Positions 5,510 through 12,747 of a stretch of 12,893 bases of DNA are shown in pieces. The DNA is from Deltaproteobacteria bacterium (GTDB lineage Bacteria > Desulfobacterota > Desulfuromonadia > Desulfuromonadales > Geopsychrobacteraceae). Position numbers and translations under genes: made by a program. Within the stretch, counting starts at the first letter, position 1. Each line of letters starts with the position of its first letter. The DNA lies in the NCBI GenBank assembly GCA_009993495.1, contig JAACTI010000158.1, positions 1 through 12,893 on the forward strand, in the 5' to 3' direction. A model generated the notes under the pieces. The model saw only the letters and a program-made list of their open reading frames with translations. It searched no databases and had not been told where the DNA came from.

Positions 5510-6100
5510 ATGTCTGGAGAAAATGTGACCGTAGGAAAAAGAATCCAGAATTTGCGGGTCACCAAGGGGTTAACCCTGTCCGAAGTTGCCGCCAAAGTCG
5601 GTAGCAATGAAAAATACTTAGCCGATATTGAAAACCAGCGGGTTGCACCGCCGTTGGGAGATATTGTTTCCCTGGCCAATGTTTTTCAGGTGTCTATTGG
5701 TGAAATCTTTGGTGATCAGGCCGATTCGCCTTTTTGTCTGGTGCGCAGTCAGAACCGCCCCAAGGTGCCGCGTTTCAGCGCCGCCGGCAGCAAGACCGGT
5801 GGCTACACTTACGAATCTCTGGGTTATCAGAAGCAGAACCGGCAGATGGAACCTTTTCTGGTGACTCTGGCGCCGACCGAGGTTCACCAGACGGAACCCA
5901 ACCAGCATGCGGGTGAAGAAATTTTGTTTGTTCTCGAAGGTCAAGTGAAGGTTGAGCTTGGTGAACACACCGATATTCTCAACTCCGGTGATTCGATTTA
6001 CTACGATTCAACTCTGCCACATATTGTCTCCTGTCAGGGGGATTCTCCGGCCAGGATTTTGGCTGTTATTTATGCCAAAAAAGAAATGATTATTTTTTGA
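5510..6100 (+). CDS. XRE-family transcriptional regulator with C-terminal cupin domain
   Basis: A 196-residue cytoplasmic regulator. Residues about 8-65 form an XRE helix-turn-helix (VGKRIQNLRVTKGLTLSEVA, then ENQRVAPPLGDIVSLANVF). Residues about 115-190 form a small cupin barrel (HAGEEILFVLEGQVKVELG at 133-151, SGDSIYYDSTLPH at 159-171). His133, Glu137 and His171 are candidate metal or ligand contacts. Such proteins sense a small molecule through the cupin and often control metabolic or transport genes next door; the EamA exporter just upstream is a reasonable target, but that is inference. The open frame extends 17 codons further, but ATG 5510 has AGAGG upstream at a good distance and begins the typical domain, so I use it. 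Confidence 0.88.
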   Translation: MSGENVTVGKRIQNLRVTKGLTLSEVAAKVGSNEKYLADIENQRVAPPLGDIVSLANVFQVSIGEIFGDQADSPFCLVRSQNRPKVPRFSAAGSKTGGYTYESLGYQKQNRQMEPFLVTLAPTEVHQTEPNQHAGEEILFVLEGQVKVELGEHTDILNSGDSIYYDSTLPHIVSCQGDSPARILAVIYAKKEMIIF

Positions 6101-6166
6101 TTTCGCGGATTACCGGATGACCAGTGTTCGCAGGTTTTTTTGTTGTTGATCTTCTGCAGGAATTTC

Positions 6167-6195
6167 TTGCATTCGTTCCGTGCTTGTGTTAGAAA
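6167..6195 (+). promoter_or_regulatory. Candidate promoter of the rimP-nusA-infB operon
   Basis: TTGCAT (6167-6172) and TAGAAA (6190-6195) are 17 bp apart, each matching 4/6 consensus bases, with a TG one base before the -10 (extended -10 type). Transcription would begin near 6202, upstream of the terminator at 6226-6248 and 65 bases before rimP. Confidence 0.35.
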
Positions 6196-6225
6196 ATCCG
6201 GGTTTCATGGTTTGATCTTGAGAAA

Positions 6226-6248
6226 GTGAGCCCCGGCTCGCTTTTTTT
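6226..6248 (+). terminator. Intrinsic terminator just upstream of rimP
   Basis: GTGAGC (6226-6231) pairs with GCTCGC (6236-6241) around a CCCG loop, with one G-U pair, and is followed at once by seven T residues (6242-6248). It lies 125 bp after the XRE-cupin stop and 18 bp before the rimP GTG. It may end the upstream transcript, or, if the promoter at 6167-6195 is real, act as a leader attenuator for the operon. Confidence 0.7.
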
Positions 6249-6266
6249 ATTGTCGGGAGTTTAGGT

Positions 6267-6749
6267 GTGAGCAGGGTGTTAGAACGGGTTGAGCGACTGA
6301 TCCAGCCAATTGTTGCAGAGCTTGCCCTTGAGTTGGTCGATATCGAATATCAGCGCGAAGGTCAAGGGTGGGTGCTGCGCATTTATCTGGATAAAAACGG
6401 CGGGATTACCCTTGACGATTGCGCGCGGGCAAGCCGAGAATTCAGCCCATTGCTCGATGTAGAAGATGTGGTTGGTACGGCGTATACCCTTGAAGTTTCA
6501 TCGCCGGGTCTTGAACGGCCACTGAAGAAACTCGCCGATTTTTCCCGCTTTAAGGGGCACAGCGTCAAGATTAAAACCCGCGTCAGTTGTGACCCTGATT
6601 TGCGCGGCCATAAACGCAAAACCTTTACAGGCGAACTTCTGGGGGTAGAAGAGCAGAAAATTTGCTTACAGCAATCCGACAAGCTGGGGGGCAAGGTTTG
6701 TTTTGCTCTTGAAGAGCTGGACAACGCCCATCTTGTTTTTGAATTTTAA
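6267..6749 (+). CDS. rimP: Ribosome maturation factor RimP
   Basis: RimP helps assemble the 30S subunit by assisting early protein binding to 16S rRNA. The protein is 160 residues, normal for the family. The N-terminal alpha/beta domain includes LVDIEYQREGQGWVLRIYLD and the block GGITLDDCARASREFSPLLD. The family hallmark YTLEVSSPGLERPLK follows near 76-90, and the C-terminal SH3-like domain closes the protein. The start is GTG, with GGGAG seven bases upstream. It opens the translation operon, as it does in front of nusA in most bacteria. The 82-bp gap to nusA is the widest inside the operon. The assignment is secure. Confidence 0.95.
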   Translation: MSRVLERVERLIQPIVAELALELVDIEYQREGQGWVLRIYLDKNGGITLDDCARASREFSPLLDVEDVVGTAYTLEVSSPGLERPLKKLADFSRFKGHSVKIKTRVSCDPDLRGHKRKTFTGELLGVEEQKICLQQSDKLGGKVCFALEELDNAHLVFEF

Positions 6750-6785
6750 CCGGGGTAAAGGTCGTCTTTTTTGATTTTTTGACCG

Positions 6786-6814
6786 TTGGTAAGTAAATCT
6801 TTTCAAGTTATAAC
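6786..6814 (+). promoter_or_regulatory. Possible internal promoter before nusA
   Basis: TTGGTA (6786-6791) and TATAAC (6809-6814) are 17 bp apart (4/6 and 5/6 consensus). The predicted start near 6821 would fall at the nusA ribosome binding site AAAGGGG (6821-6827), leaving a very short leader, which weakens the case. The gap is AT-rich, so chance matches are likely. Confidence 0.2.
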
Positions 6815-6831
6815 CTTTTTAAAGGGGTAAA

Positions 6832-8025
6832 ATGATGCTGGGTAATTTGAATCACATCATCGATCAGGTGGTTAAAGACAAGGGCATTGATCGTGGTGTG
6901 CTGGTCGAGGCGCTGGAGTCTGCCGTCTTAAGCGCAGCGAATAAAAAATTTCGGAATACACGCGATCTTGAAGCCCATTTTAATGATGAAGTCGGCGAAG
7001 TCGAGGTTTTTGAGTTTGTGACTGTTGTTGATGAGGTTTTTGATTCGTATAAAGAAATTGATATCGCCGAAGCGCGCGAAGTTGACCCCGATGTCGAAGT
7101 GGGGGATTCTCTAGGCATGATGCTCGAAGCGGGAAATTTCAGTCGCATCGCGGCCCAAACGGCCAAGCAGGTGATTATCCAAAAGGTTCGCGAAGCTGAG
7201 CGTGAAGGGGTATTTAACGAATTCAAGGATCGGGTCGGCGAGGTGGTCAACGGCATTGTGCGGCGTTATGAACGTGGTGATCTGATTGTTGATCTGGGCC
7301 GCGCCGAAGCGTTACTTCCTTCCCGGGAGCAGGTACCACGGGAAAATTACCGACAGTCTGATCGGGTTCGTGCGTATATTTCAGAAGTCAAAATGTCGTC
7401 CAAGGGTCCGCAAATTATTTTGTCACGCACTCATCCCGGCTTGCTGATTTCGCTGTTTAAGTCGGAAGTGCCCGAAGTTGCCGAGGGAATTGTTGAAATC
7501 AAGGCCGCGGTTCGTGAGCCCGGCAGTCGCGCTAAAATTGCGGTTGTGTCGCATGATGTCGATGTTGATCCCGTAGGTGCCTGTGTCGGCATGCGTGGTT
7601 CAAGGGTGCAGAATGTTGTTACCGAATTACGCGGTGAACGCATCGACATTATTCCCTGGACGCCTGATACGGCACGCTTCGCTTGTGCGGCCTTGGCGCC
7701 GGCGGAAGTTTCCCGAGTTTATATTGACGAAGAAGAAACGGCCCTCGAAATTATTGTCCCTGACGATCAACTGTCCCTGGCGATCGGCAAGAAGGGCCAG
7801 AATGTCCGGCTGGCAGCCAAGCTCATCGGCTGGCGCATTGATATCAAAAGTGAAAGTCGCGCCCTTGAAGAAGAGCAGGAAGAGGCCGCGGATCCCGGCG
7901 TCGCAGACAATGATCAAACCGAGGGACAAGATGCCGCTGCCACTCATGCAGATGCCATTACCCCGGATCTTGTGGAAGCTCATGAATCTTCAGCTGGGCA
8001 AGACGAGGAGCCGGATCAGGTTTGA
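6832..8025 (+). CDS. nusA: Transcription termination/antitermination factor NusA
   Basis: NusA binds RNA polymerase and nascent RNA, and modulates pausing, termination and antitermination. The order is: N-terminal polymerase-binding domain (about 1-130), S1 domain (about 136-190, VNGIVRRYERGDLIVDLG), KH1 (about 200-278, with GMRG at 253-256) and KH2 (about 290-343, with GKKG at 319-322). The last 55 residues are very acidic and low-complexity (EEEQEEAADPG to the end). They replace the two acidic repeat domains of the E. coli protein, so at 397 residues this is the shorter form. Two ATGs stand in tandem. AAAGGGG at 6821-6827 suits the second (6835) slightly better than the first (6832). The stop overlaps the next gene's TTG by four bases. 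Confidence 0.96.
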   Translation: MMLGNLNHIIDQVVKDKGIDRGVLVEALESAVLSAANKKFRNTRDLEAHFNDEVGEVEVFEFVTVVDEVFDSYKEIDIAEAREVDPDVEVGDSLGMMLEAGNFSRIAAQTAKQVIIQKVREAEREGVFNEFKDRVGEVVNGIVRRYERGDLIVDLGRAEALLPSREQVPRENYRQSDRVRAYISEVKMSSKGPQIILSRTHPGLLISLFKSEVPEVAEGIVEIKAAVREPGSRAKIAVVSHDVDVDPVGACVGMRGSRVQNVVTELRGERIDIIPWTPDTARFACAALAPAEVSRVYIDEEETALEIIVPDDQLSLAIGKKGQNVRLAAKLIGWRIDIKSESRALEEEQEEAADPGVADNDQTEGQDAAATHADAITPDLVEAHESSAGQDEEPDQV

Positions 8026-8618
8026 GCCAGACGCCTCATCAACCGCAACGCACCTGTGTCGGTTGCCGTCTGTCGCGCAATCGCAGCGATCTTTTGCGTT
8101 TTGTGTTATCTCCGCAACAGCAGTTGCTGGTTGATTATCGTCAAAAATTACCTGGCCGTGGGGTTTACACCTGCGTTGACCCCAACTGTGTTGTGAGGGC
8201 GGTAGAACGCAAGCAGTTTCACCGCGCCCTGAAGGTCGAGAAATTAGACCTTGATAAGGCAGCGTTAGTTACCCGAATTGCCGCAGAAATTTTACAGAAG
8301 ATTGAAAATTTGTTAGGCATGGCACGCAAATCGGCACAGGTGGTTTCCGGCGGGGAGATGGTGTTAAATGGTTTGAAAACGGGCGGCACCTACGCCCTGG
8401 TGGTAATGAGTCAGGATATATCAGAAGGTGTTGCCGGGAAAATTTTGCGTGCAGCGCAAAAAAATAATGTCGATATTTTTCAGGCACTGAGCAAAGAACG
8501 TATGGGCAAAATTCTGGGAAAAGGCGAGCGCAGTGTCGCGGCGCTTGTACCCGGGCAATTGGCCAATGCGATCCGGCATGAAATTCAGAGTTACAAGCGG
8601 ATGTCAAGGGAGAATTGA
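8022..8618 (+). CDS. YlxR-L7Ae (YlxQ) fusion, RNA-binding protein
   Basis: The protein joins two small RNA-binding proteins that are separate genes (ylxR, ylxQ) in Bacillus. Residues about 8-72 are YlxR/DUF448: RTCVGCR, then PGRGVYTC and DPNC. Cys12, Cys15, Cys51 and Cys56 could bind a metal. YlxR proteins are linked to RNase P RNA interaction and to nucleoid/transcription roles. Residues about 95-185 are an L7Ae/L30e-type domain (LLGMARKSAQVVSGG, then LVVMSQDISEG) that should bind kink-turn-like RNA. The start is TTG, overlapping the nusA stop (TTGA), with no strong ribosome binding site, so it depends on coupled translation. The stop TGA shares a base with the infB ATG. Position between nusA and infB is the classic ylxR-ylxQ site. 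Confidence 0.9.
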   Translation: MSQTPHQPQRTCVGCRLSRNRSDLLRFVLSPQQQLLVDYRQKLPGRGVYTCVDPNCVVRAVERKQFHRALKVEKLDLDKAALVTRIAAEILQKIENLLGMARKSAQVVSGGEMVLNGLKTGGTYALVVMSQDISEGVAGKILRAAQKNNVDIFQALSKERMGKILGKGERSVAALVPGQLANAIRHEIQSYKRMSREN

Positions 8619-11398
8619 TGGGCACCAAAAGGGTACATGAGCTGGCTAAGGAGATGGGCCTCGAAAGCAAAGAGCTGTTGGCAAAACTGGCCGAAGCCGG
8701 GATTGAGGCCAAGTCGCATGCCAGTACTTTGACTGTTGAGGATCTCGCCGCCTTCAAACGTGCAGACACGCAGAGCACAGCTAAGGTGGAAGACAAAATT
8801 GAGGAGCGCGTGGTCAAGCCGGGGATTATCCGTCGTCGCCGTACGCTTGTTAGCCAGCCAGTGCCGGAACCTGAATCTCCGGTGGTGGAACAGGCTGCGT
8901 CGGAGGATCTGCCGCCGTCGGTCCCCCAAGATCAGCCGGTTTCAGCAGCAAAATTGCCGACAAAAACTGGGACAAAGGCTGAATCTGCGGTTGAAACTGC
9001 GCCCACTGAAAACGCAGCCACCCAAAGTGCGGTGGTGGCTTCCGAGGACAGTTCATCGGTTGAGCCGACGGCTGCGTCTCCAGGGGACGAGACCCCAGCG
9101 CTTAAGGACTCAAAGGCGAGTGAACCTTCGGCGGCCACTGAGGTTCCTGTGGTCAAAGAGAAGACGGTTAATAAAAAAATTGTGCGCGAAATGGCCTCGA
9201 CTCCGGCTGAGGCCAATGCGAATCGGGCTAAAATTCTTGGTCGCGTTGAATTACCAACCAGGGCTCCCGTCGGGCAAAGACAGCGTCCGACCCGACCTGG
9301 TGCGCGTCCGGAGCAAGCTGCACGTCCGGAACGCACCGAGCGCCCGGTAAGAACCGATGCTGGTGCGCCACGCCGTCCTGCTCCATCACGGCCGGGAGCA
9401 CCGGCTGCGCCAGTGCCGATCAATCAAATTGCCCCACCCGCCGACAAAGAGGATAAACGCGGTAAACGCAAGAAAAAGGGGCGGCGCAATGATGACAATG
9501 TCGATGATGGGCGGGTTTCAAGGCATGGTCGCCGGGTTGAGGTTTTTGAACCCTCGCGCATGGGGCAGCGCAAGCAGAAAAAGGGTGCTAAATCCCTGCG
9601 TAAAACGGAAATTACCATCAGTAAGGCCATCAAGCGTGTGATCAAGATTACGGATTCCATTACGGTTGGCGAACTTGCCAAACGCATGGGCATCAAGGCG
9701 AATGAAATCATCGCCGAGCTCATGCGCCAGGGCACCATGGTTTCGATTAATCATCCCCTCGATTACGAAACGGCCGCTTTGATTGCGTCGGAATTCAACT
9801 ACGAAGTCGAAAATGTTGCTTTTGATGAAGACAGCGTGCTTGCCGGTATTTCTCTCGACAAGGGCGGTGAAGACGCGGATCCAAAGCTGCAAACCCGTCC
9901 CCCGGTTGTCACGATTATGGGGCACGTCGATCACGGTAAAACCAGTTTGCTTGACGCGATTCGTGAGGCCAATGTTACCGCAGGTGAAGCCGGTGGAATT
10001 ACTCAGCATATTGGTGCCTATGATGTTGAACTGGCGGGGCGTAAAATTACCTTTCTTGACACCCCTGGGCACGAAGCCTTTACCGCTATGCGCGCCCGTG
10101 GTGCTGGTGTGACCGATATTGTCATCCTGGTTGTGGCCGCAGATGACGGCGTTATGCCGCAAACCAAGGAAGCTATCAATCACTCCAAGGCTGCCGGGGT
10201 GCCAATTATTGTCGCAATCAATAAAATTGATAAGCCGGATGCCAATCCCGAACGGGTTAAGCAGGAACTGACAGAGTTCGAGCTGGTGCCTGAAGAGTGG
10301 GGCGGCGAAACAATTTTTTGTGAGGTTTCGGCCAAGGCAAGAACCAATCTCGACAGTCTGTTGGAAATGATTTTGTTACAAGCTGAAGTTCTGGATTTGA
10401 AAGCTAATCCTGATAAAAATGCCCGTGGTTCCATTGTTGAGGCGCGTCTCGATAAGGGGCGCGGGGCCGTGACTACCGTGTTGGTTCAAGAAGGAACCCT
10501 GAAAGTTGGTGATGCGATTGTCGCAGGTCGGCATTTCGGTCGGGTGCGTTCTATGACCGACGCTGCCGGGCGAACCGTCGAAAAAGCTGGGCCCTCCTTT
10601 CCGGTTGAAGTGACAGGTTTGGATGGTGTGCCGGAAGCCGGTGATCTGTTCAACGCGGTGGACACTGAAAAAACCGCACGCGAAGTTTCCATGCATCGCC
10701 AGCACAAGCAACGTGAACTCGAACTGGCCAAAACCAGCAAGGTTTCTCTTGATCAACTCTTTGAGCGTATGCAGCAGGGCGTTATTGAAGAACTTGCAGT
10801 TATCGTTAAGGCCGATGTGCAGGGTTCGGTTGAGGCGGTTCGCGAGGCGTTGGAAAAACTCTCGACCGCCAACTGTCATTTGAATGTCATTCATACTGGT
10901 GTTGGTGGCGTTAACGAGTCGGATGTGACCCTGGCAACGGCGTCAAATGCCATTGTGCTTGGCTTTAATGTGCGGCCTGAAGCCAAGGCCAAAGCCCTGG
11001 CTGAAGCGGAGAAGGTTGATATTCGGCTTTACAGTGTCATTTACGATGCCGTCAATGATGTGCGTGATGCGATGGAGGGTTTACTTGCTCCGACTCTGCG
11101 TGAAAAAGAGCTGGGCCGGGTCGAAATACGCGAAACTTTCCATGTTTCACGGGTTGGCACCATTGCCGGTTGTTATGTGACCGAGGGCAAAATTTTGCGC
11201 AATGCTCAAACGCGCCTGGTGCGTGACAGTGTCGTCGTGTGGCAGGGCAAACTGACATCGCTTAAACGCTTTAAAGACGATGCCCGTGAAGTTGCGGCGG
11301 GTTATGAATGTGGTATCGGACTGGAAAATTATAACGATATCAAAGTTGGTGATGTGCTTGAGGTTTTCGAAATTGAATCGGTCAAAACAAGTCTTTGA
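8618..11398 (+). CDS. infB: Translation initiation factor IF-2
   Basis: This GTPase places initiator tRNA on the 30S subunit and promotes subunit joining. From ATG 8618 it has 926 residues. AAGGGAG lies five bases upstream; a TTG just before it is less likely. It has a first IF2_N domain (1-50, KRVHELAKEMGLESKELLAK), then a long Pro/Ala/Arg-rich linker with PER-type repeats. A second IF2_N-like domain sits at about 346-397. In the G domain, GHVDHGKT is at 435-442, DTPGH at 481-485 and NKID at 535-538. The domains that follow (from about 600) lead to the C-terminal fMet-tRNA-binding part. All GTPase motifs are intact. The linker is long and variable, as usual for proteobacterial IF2. Its start overlaps the preceding stop by one base. 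Confidence 0.97.
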   Translation: MGTKRVHELAKEMGLESKELLAKLAEAGIEAKSHASTLTVEDLAAFKRADTQSTAKVEDKIEERVVKPGIIRRRRTLVSQPVPEPESPVVEQAASEDLPPSVPQDQPVSAAKLPTKTGTKAESAVETAPTENAATQSAVVASEDSSSVEPTAASPGDETPALKDSKASEPSAATEVPVVKEKTVNKKIVREMASTPAEANANRAKILGRVELPTRAPVGQRQRPTRPGARPEQAARPERTERPVRTDAGAPRRPAPSRPGAPAAPVPINQIAPPADKEDKRGKRKKKGRRNDDNVDDGRVSRHGRRVEVFEPSRMGQRKQKKGAKSLRKTEITISKAIKRVIKITDSITVGELAKRMGIKANEIIAELMRQGTMVSINHPLDYETAALIASEFNYEVENVAFDEDSVLAGISLDKGGEDADPKLQTRPPVVTIMGHVDHGKTSLLDAIREANVTAGEAGGITQHIGAYDVELAGRKITFLDTPGHEAFTAMRARGAGVTDIVILVVAADDGVMPQTKEAINHSKAAGVPIIVAINKIDKPDANPERVKQELTEFELVPEEWGGETIFCEVSAKARTNLDSLLEMILLQAEVLDLKANPDKNARGSIVEARLDKGRGAVTTVLVQEGTLKVGDAIVAGRHFGRVRSMTDAAGRTVEKAGPSFPVEVTGLDGVPEAGDLFNAVDTEKTAREVSMHRQHKQRELELAKTSKVSLDQLFERMQQGVIEELAVIVKADVQGSVEAVREALEKLSTANCHLNVIHTGVGGVNESDVTLATASNAIVLGFNVRPEAKAKALAEAEKVDIRLYSVIYDAVNDVRDAMEGLLAPTLREKELGRVEIRETFHVSRVGTIAGCYVTEGKILRNAQTRLVRDSVVVWQGKLTSLKRFKDDAREVAAGYECGIGLENYNDIKVGDVLEVFEIESVKTSL

Positions 11399-11414
11399 AC
11401 TTGGCCGAAAGTGA

Positions 11415-11429
11415 GACAGCAGTGCTGTC
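11415..11429 (+). other. Hairpin abutting the rbfA ribosome binding site
   Basis: GACAGCA (11415-11421) and TGCTGTC (11423-11429) are a perfect inverted repeat around one base. As RNA this gives a six-pair stem with an AGU loop. It ends exactly where the GGGAG of rbfA (11430-11434) begins, in the 42-bp infB-rbfA gap. A modest influence on rbfA translation is possible. Confidence 0.35.
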
Positions 11430-11440
11430 GGGAGCAGATT

Positions 11441-11803
11441 TTGAGTCGTTTTCGTCCCGAACGGGTCGCTGGTCAGATCCACAAAATTGTCTCTGAAATG
11501 TTACACAGTGGAGAGATCAAAGATCCCCGCGTTTGCCTGGCGACAATCACGGAAGTGCAGGTAAGTCGCGATCTGGGCCTGGCGCGTATTTTCTACACCG
11601 TGCTGGGCAACGAAGAAGAGCGTCGGGTGACAGCTGAGGGGTTTGCCCGGGTTGCCGCCTATGTGCGTCGGCGCATTGGCCAGGAGCTGGCCCTGCGTCA
11701 AGTCCCGGAACTGCGCTTTGAATATGATCATTCATCGGAAACCGGTCGACGTATAGACGATCTTTTACGCGAGGCGCGGCGCAGTGAAGCAGATCCTGAA
11801 TAA
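11441..11803 (+). CDS. rbfA: 30S ribosome-binding factor RbfA
   Basis: RbfA binds immature 30S subunits near the 5' end helix of 16S rRNA and aids late maturation, notably in the cold. From TTG 11441 the protein is 120 residues and starts MSRFRPERVAGQIHKIVSEM, the standard opening (ERVA-QI). The KH-like core follows: KDPRVCLATITEVQVSRDLG, then ARIFYTVLG, and the end LRFEYDHSSETGRRIDDLL is typical. A longer reading from GTG 11411 exists, but its ten extra residues (RQQCCREQIL) do not fit the family, and GGGAG sits six bases before the TTG. The 3' end overlaps nrnA by 20 bases, so the two are coupled. Confidence 0.94.
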   Translation: MSRFRPERVAGQIHKIVSEMLHSGEIKDPRVCLATITEVQVSRDLGLARIFYTVLGNEEERRVTAEGFARVAAYVRRRIGQELALRQVPELRFEYDHSSETGRRIDDLLREARRSEADPE

Positions 11804-12740
11804 GATTGTTCAGCAGGTTGTAAAAGCCCAGCGTTTTCTGGTTTGCTCCCATGAAAGCCCGGATGGAGACGCGATCGGCTCGACCCTGGGCTTGACCCTG
11901 GGGCTGCAACGCCTGGGCAAAGAGGTCGTTGCTTATAACGTTGATGGCGTACCGGAGATCCTCAAATTTTTGCCTGGCAGCCAGAGTTTGGTGACAGAAT
12001 TGCGCGCAGATGCGGCCTTTGATGTCATCTTTGTGCTGGATGCCGGTGATTTAAGTCGTGCGGCCTGTCGTCCGGCGGAACAAGGCACGATGCTGATCAA
12101 TCTCGATCACCATCCGGGTTCAAATTTCGGTCACCTTTGTTACCTTGATACCAGCGCGGCAGCAACGGCGGTGCTGGTCTACCGTTTGCTTTGCGCCTGT
12201 GGATTAAAACTGGATCTGGAAGTTGCTACTGCGCTTTATACCGGGCTGCTCTCAGATACCGGTTCCTTTCGCTACGCAAATTCCAATCCGGAGGCTTTTC
12301 GCGTTGCGGCTGAACTGGTTGGCCTGGGAATTAATACCTGGACTATCGCCAGTGCGCTTTACGAAAGTCAGCCACGAGAGCGTATGCAGCTTTTAGCTCA
12401 GGTTTTGCCAACCTTGTATGTCGCTCCCAGCGGCCAGTATGCCTCGGTTTTTATGACCCTGGATATGCTGGAAAAAGCCGGAGCAGCACCCGAACATACG
12501 GATGGTTTCGTGAATTATCCTCGCGCAATTTCCGGGGTCGAAGTTGCCGTTTTTTTTCGCCAGGTTGACGCATCCACCATCAAGGTTGGTTTTCGCTCGC
12601 GGGGTAACATCGACGTCGGCCAACTGTCCAAAAATCTGGGTGGCGGCGGCCACAAAAATGCGGCGGGTGCCTTTGTTGAAGGGTCTCTCGACCAGGTGGC
12701 TCCCAGAGTTTATCATCTGCTTGAAGCCTTGCTGAAATAA
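11784..12740 (+). CDS. nrnA: Bifunctional oligoribonuclease/pAp phosphatase NrnA (DHH family)
   Basis: NrnA degrades very short RNAs and removes the 3' phosphate of adenosine 3',5'-bisphosphate, using manganese. The protein is 318 residues. The DHH domain shows His23, Asp27 and Asp29 in SHESPDGDAIGS, Asp86 in VLDAGD, the name-giving DHH at 108-110 in INLDHHPGS, and Asp158 in GLLSDTGSF. The DHHA1 substrate-binding domain ends with GGGGHKNAAG at 286-295. All catalytic residues are present. Translation starts at a GTG inside the end of rbfA, with GAGG nine bases upstream. A location between rbfA and truB is common in Firmicutes and in the Geobacter relatives. In this context it likely supplies nanoRNA turnover in place of the Orn enzyme, which is an inference. 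Confidence 0.94.
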   Translation: MKQILNKIVQQVVKAQRFLVCSHESPDGDAIGSTLGLTLGLQRLGKEVVAYNVDGVPEILKFLPGSQSLVTELRADAAFDVIFVLDAGDLSRAACRPAEQGTMLINLDHHPGSNFGHLCYLDTSAAATAVLVYRLLCACGLKLDLEVATALYTGLLSDTGSFRYANSNPEAFRVAAELVGLGINTWTIASALYESQPRERMQLLAQVLPTLYVAPSGQYASVFMTLDMLEKAGAAPEHTDGFVNYPRAISGVEVAVFFRQVDASTIKVGFRSRGNIDVGQLSKNLGGGGHKNAAGAFVEGSLDQVAPRVYHLLEALLK

Positions 12741-12747
12741 TTTGCTG

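Noticed and set aside
9280..9420. Repetitive Pro/Arg/Ala stretch in infB as a possible DNA repeat or insertion
   Set aside because: It is the normal low-complexity linker of IF2, in frame, with no exact DNA repeat long enough to suggest an insertion.
11411..11440. Longer RbfA reading from GTG 11411
   Set aside because: The extra ten residues do not fit the family, overlap a palindrome, and the TTG at 11441 has a well-placed GGGAG.
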